In this document: piece after piece, positions 1 through 9,300 of the stretch | How positions within the stretch are numbered: position 1 is the stretch's first letter | Layout: each line of letters starts with the position of its first letter | NCBI GenBank assembly: GCA_010028615.1 | Contig: RHAS01000009.1 | Span: 1-13,199 of the forward strand | Reading direction: 5' to 3' | Length of the DNA: 13,199 bases | Source: Actinomycetota bacterium | GTDB lineage: Bacteria > Actinomycetota > Actinomycetes > Actinomycetales > Microbacteriaceae | The notes under the pieces: model-generated | Told to the model about the DNA's origin: nothing | Seen by the model: the letters and a program-made list of their open reading frames with translations, nothing else | Databases searched by the model: none | Made by a program: the position numbers and the translations under genes

Positions 1-53
1 ACGAATTGGTGTTATTCATGAGTAAAGTATGGTATTGCCAGAATTGATTTTGA
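1..53 (+). other. Unresolved junction with upstream gene
   Basis: Three frames end here: frame 2 stops at TAA 23-25 after seven readable codons, frame 1 at TGA 19-21, and frame 3 at TGA 45-47. ATG 18-20 overlaps the TAA at 23-25, a spacing typical of coupled phage genes, but opens only nine codons (MSKVWYCQN) before TGA. The last codons of an upstream phage gene probably lie here, but too little is present to assign a product or a frame. Confidence 0.3.
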
Positions 54-305
54 CTGCCAGCACAGCGGGCAGCGACTAACAGGAAGAAAATTGAAGGCTC
101 TAGGGGTGGAGAGCAATTTGTACCAAATACAAACGCCGCTAGGTCAGCGCGAAAGCGTTCCGTTAAAGGCGTTACATATACAGCATTTTACGACGCACTA
201 GAAATAAAGACAATTGAATCCGGTATAGAAACTAAGGCAGCTTCGCGCCGAGCCGCGAGAAGGACCCTGCAGACACCTGGAGCACTAAAGCCTCGCCTCA
301 ACTCG
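54..305 (+). other. In-frame 5' extension of the giant ORF with possible non-canonical start
   Basis: Reading the giant gene's frame backwards from ATG 306, no stop occurs until TGA at 51-53. The 84 codons translate to protein-like sequence, for example VKGVTYTAFYDALEIKTIES, followed by a basic stretch that blends into the Arg/Pro-rich N-terminus after 306. There is no ATG, GTG or TTG in frame. ATT at 90-92 is preceded by AGGAAG at 81-86, with about five bases between AGGA and ATT, a good ribosome-binding arrangement. Another in-frame possibility is ATG 18, but it is cut off by TGA at 45 and 51. Either the gene starts at ATT 90, or the true start lies upstream and the first 60 bases carry an error or recoding event. 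Confidence 0.5.
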
Positions 306-3300
306 ATGGGTCGAGACTTAAACCCATCGACAGCCAGGAACGCTGACCTTGACCCATATGTTCTTGAGGGAATCCCAACAATCAACCGTGGGCGAGGGGT
401 ACTCGACCCAACCCCAGGTGGAAAACCGGCAAGATGGGTCCCACGAGCACGGCCAGCTTCCCGTGTAGACATACCAAAAACTCCGGATAAACCGCAGCGC
501 AGACTTGACAGGTCGCTTGCACCGACGCCAAAACCGCCAGCAGCCCCACGCCGGCGCAGCACGCTTGCGTGGTTGCCTGATGATGCAGATAAATGGACAG
601 AGCGCGACATGCGCCAGCTGTCTGAACTGCAAGCACGTTCAGGGCAGTCATTTGCGGAATTTGCAAAAACAAATAATTTGTTTGTCGACGATGTTCGAAA
701 TGCAATTCAAACGCACAGTTCCCGCCGCAAAAAGCGTATGGCGAGCTTCAAGAAGCGTTTCCCAAAGCTTCACAACGTCATAAATCAGCTTGGTGCTGTT
801 AGGGCAGAGGCCATGGACGCGGTGTCCGACGGTGCTATCAAAGATTGGCCATCGATGGTTAGATGGGCGTTTAAGGACCCAGAACTTAAGCGTCAGCGTT
901 TAACGGAGCGCGCAGTTAATGACCTTTTCAATAACGTTGCAGACGGTCTGGACCCAGATAGGCGCTCGAATACAATATTGGGTTTTGTACCATCTCGTAG
1001 CAACCCGTCTGAAAAAGTAAAAACATTTGCAGAATCAGACAAGCTCCCATTGGGATTTGAGCCGCGATTTAAGAAAACGCGCGACAGCATTCAATCAACT
1101 GGAAATATATCTTCTGTTGTTGAGCGCGCAGCCCGTCGTCCCCAGCAAAGACTCGACAGGATTAGTAGACCGACTGCAGATACGCGCGCCGCTTATGGCA
1201 GGCTTAACGATTTTGCTGGCATTGCAGGACGAATGGCGACGCCCACGGGGCCAGACTCTGGGTGGACAAACCAGGAAAAGCAGGTCTGGAGAGCGCAGCA
1301 ATGGCAGAAAAAGGTGCTATTTGATGGAGTGTTCAATTCACTACATAGGAATGCATCAAAAGCGCTTCAGGCATTCATTGCAAAGTATCCAGACAAGATG
1401 GCTGCAGCAAGGGCAATATTAGACCTTAACGAAAATGACCTTAAGGCCCTATTTACCCCACACTGGAGCGAACTTGGTGCGGCAGGGCTGCAGCCCCCTC
1501 GCCCAACGGCGGCTGATTTGCCGTTGCTACCATCAGAGGTGGAGCAAGCAGCGCTTATTAAGCGACCGTTATTACGCGCATTTTTGGATGAATACAAAAA
1601 GATGGCTCCCAACGGAACCCTCGCCAGACTTGATGTCGACACGTTGACAAACGAGGACGTTGAGGAATTATTCAATCGCTACATCCTGCCGGAGATGGTA
1701 GACCCGACAACACCAACTATCGGACAGGCGGAAGACATAGCTAGGCGAATTCTGCAGCCAGGAAATGAAAATTCACCGCTACGCCTTCTAGACAACGTTC
1801 TATTTATGGCCGGAGACGACGCATTCACTCTGGAGGGAAAGCGTCGAATTCTGGAAGAGCGCTTAAACGCCGGTCAAGCTGCTGGCACGTTAAGCCCGTC
1901 TGCGGCAACAAATCTACAAAATCAAATGGACGCCATCGATGAGGAGCTTGCCAAGCTAATTGATGATGCCAATGCTGGACGGCCGCTTGATTCAACAATT
2001 CCATACACGGGTACGGAGCCAAGCGACGAAGAGCCAGTCGACACTCGTAGGCGCATGCCCAAATGGGCCGAAGAACGCCCTGTTATTACATTTGAAGAAT
2101 CTCCAGATGAATACATCATGTTCCTGCTTGAGCATGCGAATGATGAATTGGGTGACCACCCAGAATATGGGCTTATAACACGCGAGGAATGGGACGCGTG
2201 GGGTGAGGACATTAAGGAGCGACAGGAACAGGCAATGAAGGTCTACATGGAGGGAGGCTCCCTCGAGGCCCAAGATGCCATATTGGCGCTCAATGCAGAA
2301 ATAGAACAGTGGATAGAAATAGGTAGAAATAGTCCGCCAACACGACCACCGTCACAGCGCTGGATTCCAGAAGAGACAGATGATGAAGAAGAGCCTGAAG
2401 AGCCTCTTGAAATGTACGACGAATGGGGAATTCTTGACGAAGACTGGGTATGGAACTCGCAGCATGGCTCGCCGTCTGAGCTCGGAGTTACAGATGACCC
2501 GTCCACGTGGGGTTTGCATCCCGACAACGTCGATGAATTCGGCGAGTTAATTCCATTATTAGAATTGAAAGAATTCATTGAAAGTCTTTCTATATCAAGG
2601 AAAGAAAAAGACGACCTCCTTGAGCGACTTGAAAGCAGTGAGTGGACTGACCCTCACAACTCACATATAGCTCAACGGTATCTGCCACTCATATCCGAAT
2701 TGCTAGATAGGTTCGTCTCTGACCCTGGCGGTGGGCTAACCATAAGTCCAACTGAGCCTGCCCAGCTTCCCGACCTAGGGGGTTCTGATACAGACGTAGG
2801 ACTATCAGACCCAGGTGGCCCGAGACTCAGGCGATTCTTCCCATACTTACCGCGACAAATTAACTGGGATGCCGCTGGTGAAATGTTTAAGCGCATCACA
2901 GAACGACTTGGTGGCGGAACAGCGCAAAAGGGCAGATACAGTACCGCTTCACGAGGCACCGTTTTTGCCCCCGGTCAGTACGAGGATATGAGCCCCCAGC
3001 AGCTTCAAAACGTATTTATTGAAGCTGCCCAACAGGCGAGAGAGCTCTATCTTGGGCAAAGTAATGAGTCTCGGAGCGCTAGGCAGCAAATATGGGATTT
3101 ATTATCTGCTGGTAGAACGGCAGATGAAATCGCTCAGGAATTAATTATATTCGGCGCAGAACAACCAGACCCAGATTATCCAGCAACTCCACTCGACATT
3201 AGAAACGCCATCGTTAAAGCTGCGGCAACACAGTATGCAGTCGAAAATAACATTGCGGTAAACCAAGTCTCCCAACTTCTAAATGCTGCCGATACAGCAT

Positions 3301-6300
3301 TTGCAGCGGACCAATCGCGTCAAGATGCGTTACGTAAAACGCAAATCGAAAGACTAAAGACGTCATTGGAACAGTTATTCCCAGGTCAGACACCGCGCGA
3401 AATAGCAGATGCCATACCTGGCCTCAAAATGGCAGCCGAGCGTGAGCTTGAATGGGCAAACAGGATGTACCAGGAAGCACGGGCCCATGCGGCAATTCTA
3501 AGAATGCAACTGGCCGAAATCGCACAAACATTCCCGTTGCCAACCGCTCGTCGTGCTCTATATCTAAAGCCGGACGGTAAAACGTTTACTGATGACCCAT
3601 CCAGAGGTGTTCCGGTATTCCAAGACCCTGATACCGGCGAGCTTACAACCGATAGTAAGTTCGGCTGGCCTCAGGCATATGACGAGGGCTGGGACCCTAC
3701 CACCGACACGCGCGCTCGTTTAGATAATCGCCAAAATAGATGGTGGCGTCAAAACTACGGCTATGAAACACCGCCAACCACTATTCCGGGACCAGGCGGA
3801 GAGGACTATGTAATCCCCGGTACTGGAAAACTGTATAAAGGTCCACTGCGACAATTCCAAGAAGCACTACAGATGCATGTGCGCAAATATGGCGACGCAG
3901 GCCTGTCTGGTGTTGGCGCATACATTTATAGTTCTCACACTGCTCGCATACGGCAGCTAGACGACGTCTCTCGAATGCTCACCGATAGAACATTGCGAGC
4001 AGATGCTCAACGATTTGGCATATCGGGTTTTATGGGGCGCGTAGGCGGACCAAAGGAATATGAACAACGCGCCAGAAAAGCCGCCAGAGTCCTCGCCGGG
4101 GGTAGGTTCAAGCGTCGCGATGTGTCGCAATTGTTGGATTACGATAGTGACGGTTTCCCAGTAACGCGGGCAATGCGCCAACAATATTCTGGATTGTCTG
4201 GAAAGTTTATGGCTGCTGCTGATGAATTTTCTCTCCAGAGCAGGCTAAACCCTGAAAATGTTGACTTTTTTCAACATTTATCGCCCGCCGAAAAGAAGTA
4301 TATGCGGGCTCTATATAAAGATGTTCAAGACCTTATTGCTGTTCCTAAAAATAAACCACTGAGAAAGAAAAGACAAGTCCGTGGAGATTCGCGCACGCGC
4401 GATGAGATACTTGCTGACGCGTTTTATTCCGGCATAGAAGAAAACCGTGGTGATATTAGCGGAAGAATGGGATTGAAGCGCAATCTAACTGATGCTAAAG
4501 CCGTTGCACGTAGTAATCCAAAACGTTGGCAGCGCCGATATATGACGGCTCGTAATAGTTTTAGAATGCTTACGCCGCGCAAGGGCAAATCACAAAATTA
4601 TCGTCTTGAACAAAGAGAACTACCGGACTCAATATTTGGTCCCGTACGCGGACTATACCTAGTTGACGCAGATTCAGGCAATGTTATTGATGGGCCATTT
4701 ACAGCAAATGAAGCTGCTGTTGCTGCAGGTGAGTTGACGGCACCAGAAAAAGCTAAAGGCGCTGCAAAACGCGTAATTGCACAAAATTACCCGCGCCCAT
4801 GGGAGCAGTATCCAGAAGTAATCGAAGCCGTAGCGTTCGGTGTTGCACAACCATTCATCGAGTTTCTAACACTTGATTCTCACAAAATTAGTGACATGCG
4901 CAGTACCGTATATGACACACAAAAAGGCGAAGTAAACGAACGCGCACTGGCCCTAGATAAAGGCGTGCCACAAAAAGCTTCCGATACAGCAATATTTAGC
5001 CGTGACCCAGAAACCGGCGAACTCATGGTTCTCCTCATTCAGCGAGCATTCGGCCCGCATAAAGATGAGACAGGCGCATGGGTCTTGCCAGGAGGTTTTG
5101 CCGACCCGGGTGAAACAGCACTAGAAACAGCTCTGCGCGAACTGGAAGAAGAAGTTGGACTGAAGGTATCGCCAGACCAGGCGCGTGTAAAACAGATTGG
5201 CACTATTATTGCCCCAGATTGGGACGTCAGGTTCACAAAAGGCGTCGAGGTGAGTGGGACAGCACTATTTGTCCCCTCTGATGTTGCGTTTAAAGCAGGT
5301 GACGACGCTTTGCGCGCTCAGTGGTTCCCAGTTAGGGATATTGCTGATGGAAAACTTCCAATTGGGTTCGGGCACATCGCATGGATTCGCCATGGAGCAT
5401 ACCTCGAATCAGACGAACCAGCATTCACGCCGTTCGATGCCGACACAGCAACACGACTCGAGAGGCTGGAGCGTGCTACGCGCATGCGCAACAAAGAGTT
5501 AATAGAGATATCTAATTCATGGCGCAAAGAAATAAACCGCACGCGTGACAAAGATAACAAAGTTAAGCTGTTTGATGAAAACAATCTCGGTGGATTTGAT
5601 GCATGGGAATTAATTCCATCTGATGACATGATTGAATCAGGCGTCCGCTCGCGAGCCAAAATATTTGGTCGCAGCCTGGACCCACAAGATATTACTGGCG
5701 AAACACTACGAATTGCGCCTACACAGCGTGCAAAAGTTCAGTCGAATTTTGGTCCGAGTATTACTGGGAATATGGGCAATGTCAGCGCATCGCATGTCTA
5801 CAAAATGCATACAGATGGTAAGTCAGCCAATGAAATCAAGGGTTCGATGGCTGGATTTTCTGATGACGACATAACACGCGCAATTCTCGCATCCGCAATT
5901 ACTCTTTCAAAATCGTCGGAAGGTTTGTCACCAGAAGATAAATCTATTTTTGAGCGCCTTAACGCTAAGGGTGAATCTGCAGCTGATGTTGCGCGCAAAA
6001 TGAATATGACGGTGGGAGAAGTAACTTCAGCCGCAAACAAATACCTTGAAATGCTGACAAACACAGAATCGCCAGTAAACAAGGCGTTCAGGAAAGCAAT
6101 AAAAAGTGATAAAAAGTTATCTGGTGTCGAAAAAGAGGTTTTAACCCGCAGATTAAATGGCGCATCAATAAAAGATGCAGCGGCGTTTCTCGGAATAGCA
6201 GAGGATGAATACCCAGGACGCGAAGCCAAGTTATTTGCCAATCTGCGCAAACGCAAACCAGAAGCATTTAAGTCATCGGGCCAATGGTCCAATAATCTTG

Positions 6301-9300
6301 CATCGCTCCTTACCGACCAAGAAATATATATGAGATACGTGCATGATGGGCGTAGTCCAAAGCGCATAGCAGAATCTTTTGGCATGGATGAAGCAATGGT
6401 CAAGCGCATTGCGAAAAAATACGCCCGTTGGCGTGATAAAAATGCACCGCTCGAAACTGCAGCATTAAGAAATGCTTTCTATGTACACGGTTCCAACTTG
6501 ACCGTCGCTGAAAGCCAATTAATGCGCAGAGTCATAGATGGGGAATCCGTCAGCTCGTTCGCAAAACGTACTAACATGCCGTCGAAAGCAGCGTCGCGTC
6601 TCTACAACAGCGCTATGCGTAAAATGCACATGTCATCTGGTGCTGCGCCAAAGACTCGAACATTTAGTGCAAATATATATAAAGCAATGCCGGAGCATTG
6701 GATTTCCCCATTAATGCCGGCAGACCTAAACCCAGCCGATGGCGGTATATCTGGGCGTATGGCAAAACCGTCAGCTTCAGCAAATGCAAAAACCTCAAAT
6801 AAAGCTAACGAGCGTCTCCGTGGACTAGTGACAGCGCCGATAGCCGACCTTAGGGCAATGGCTCTTGATGTTCGCGAAGAGATGCGCGACAGAATTATAG
6901 ACGTCCCTCAGGCGGCAATGATTGGTCATCCTGTCCTTGGCGGACATGAAGGCGTTGAAAAAATGAACGTCCTCGGTGCGTACATTAGTCGCACGCTCGA
7001 GGATGCCGCATTGGATGGCGTATTGCAGGCTATCCGTAAAGCTGGTACTAAGTTCCTGTCTGGAGACGAAAAAGACAAAGCCGCAACAGAAGCTGTCGAT
7101 AAAGCACGTCGTAAATTATCTGAAGAGTTGTGGATGAAGCGCGACATGCTCGAGCTGGTTCAGTCAATCCATCACATGATGGACTCTGCATCGTGGCCGT
7201 GGTTGAATTGGGGTCAGGACAATCCTGAATGGAAGCGCCATAAGAGCATCGTTGCCACAATGGATATGTTCGACATATCTACCCCTTCTGGACGACAGAA
7301 GTACATCAACGCCGGCTTTTATTTGCCGTTGACTCGCCGCGAGACAGAAGCATTCATAAACAAAGTTTATGAAAACAATGGAATTGCTGGGAAAATGGCA
7401 ACCCCTGGACCTCGCAGGTGGGCACAACTTCGGGACCTATACCAGGTTCTCGGCGTCAATCCGGATGCGACCGACGATGAACTCAAAAAGGCATACAGGG
7501 CCAAATCTCGAGCTCTCCACCCAGATTTAAATCCTAATAATCCTCAGGCTGAAGAGCAGTTTAAAGAGCTCGGTGAAGCATGGGAAACTTTAGGAAATAC
7601 GCGGCATAGAACTAACTATGACGAGTGGCGCAGAGACAATTCTTCTCAAAGACGAGTAAGTGAGCCACGGCCAGAAGCAGATGACTTTGACTATACGCCG
7701 CCATCGGAGCCCGCAGAAGACCCGCTAAACAATAACCAATTCATGACAGACCAGAATGGTCGGGTGTGGCTAAGACATAACCCGAGACTCCATGATTGGC
7801 CAACAGTCCCATTCACAGACAGCACAATTTTCCCGCAACGTCAAATGACGAGCGAAGAATTCGATGAGTGGTCAGATTGGACGCGGCACCGAATACAGCC
7901 GTCGCGCCCTGTTGGAAGTGCCCTGTGGGGATGGGAACAGCGCGGCCGTGATGTAAACAATCCGCCGATATCCGATGACCCATTCGACGGGTTTGATTTT
8001 GGCTCAGGCCCAATGGGAACACCGCCAAATCCGATGCCCAACGGTCCTGGTAGTCCATTCTGGAACCAAATACGAGACGACCTTGGTCCAGGCGCGACAT
8101 ATGAGGAAATAGCTGATGAAGTACGACGTCGCATAGAGGATGGAGATGGGCCCGAACCGCAATCTCCATATCGTGGGCCGTATTACTATACTCCAAGTGG
8201 GTCAGGTGATATTGCTGGGCGAATGGCTTCGTCATTGCCGCCACTTGATGACAGTGCTCAAAAACGTCTAAAACTTGGCGCTTTACCATCGTCTTATGAC
8301 TCTGCAGAGTTAGTAAAAGCGTATCCAACTCCGACAATTAGCGCATACGCTCCGAAGCCTGGCGAAGTTGCAATAGCTGTAACAACAACATTTGGCGGCA
8401 AAACATACATATCACGCTATAGGTATGACAATGTGTACAGGCCCATTATCGAGGCAATGATTGCATCTGTTCAGCAGCCTGCGAGGCGCGGCAAAAAACG
8501 ATTTGTATCCGTTGGTGGTCCAGCCGGTTCTGGAAAAACAACAGACCGCAAAACTGGAGCACACGGCATACCAATGCCACAATTCGCGGTACATGTTGAT
8601 GCGGATGAAATAAAAACACTTCTGCCGGAAGCAAGACAACTTCATGCCGCAGGTAATCCGCAGTGGGCAAGCGCCGTGCATGAAGAGTCGCGCATTATTG
8701 CTGACCTTGCTCTGCAGGAAGCGATTCGCGATGGCCTAGATGTTGTTTATGACTCAACTGGCCAATACAACTCCGGTTTTGACACATTAAAAGCGGCACG
8801 AGCAGCTGGATACGACATTGTGATGCACTACAACACGGCATTGCCGGGTGCGTTACAACGCAATATTGAAGCTAGGTCGGCAAATGACCCACGAACATTG
8901 CCAGACCACTTCAATAGTGCTGTTATGCAGAGGAACTTCAGAATAATGCCAGATGTTGCAAAGTCGGCAGATGAGTTCTATTTATGGGATTCTACCGACA
9001 TTGGGGCAAGAAAACTTCTTGTTGAAAAAACAGGGCAGACTTCACCTATTAAAGTTTTACATGAAGATGCCTATGTATATGGTGAGTTTGATGACTCATC
9101 ACAGGCAGTAAAACGAGGCGGACGCCCAACAGCAAATATACCGACGCTACGATTTGCTGTCGGCAGCATTGAATCTCAAGTCATAGATAGGTTTGAAGCC
9201 GGTAAATCAATAGATGATATTGCCGCAGAACTGCCGGCTATCCCCAAAAATCACATCTTTGACATAGTCACACGTGGTTTTGTAGACCCGACTTTTGTAT

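Noticed and set aside
18-53. TGA recoding to explain ATG 18 plus two TGAs
   Set aside because: TGA acts as a normal stop at 10383 and 13076, where it makes ATGA overlaps, and the 3359-codon ORF contains none, so a reassigned code is unlikely.
29-79. Small ORF from ATG 29 (16 codons)
   Set aside because: Very short, no Shine-Dalgarno, no coding character.
5798-6409. 203-aa open frame on the - strand
   Set aside because: It lies opposite the HTH array of the giant gene, has no recognisable domain, and no matching operon exists on that strand.
7813-8337. 174-aa open frame on the - strand
   Set aside because: Shadow of the Gly/Pro-rich linker; low-complexity codons opposite it leave the reverse frame open by chance.
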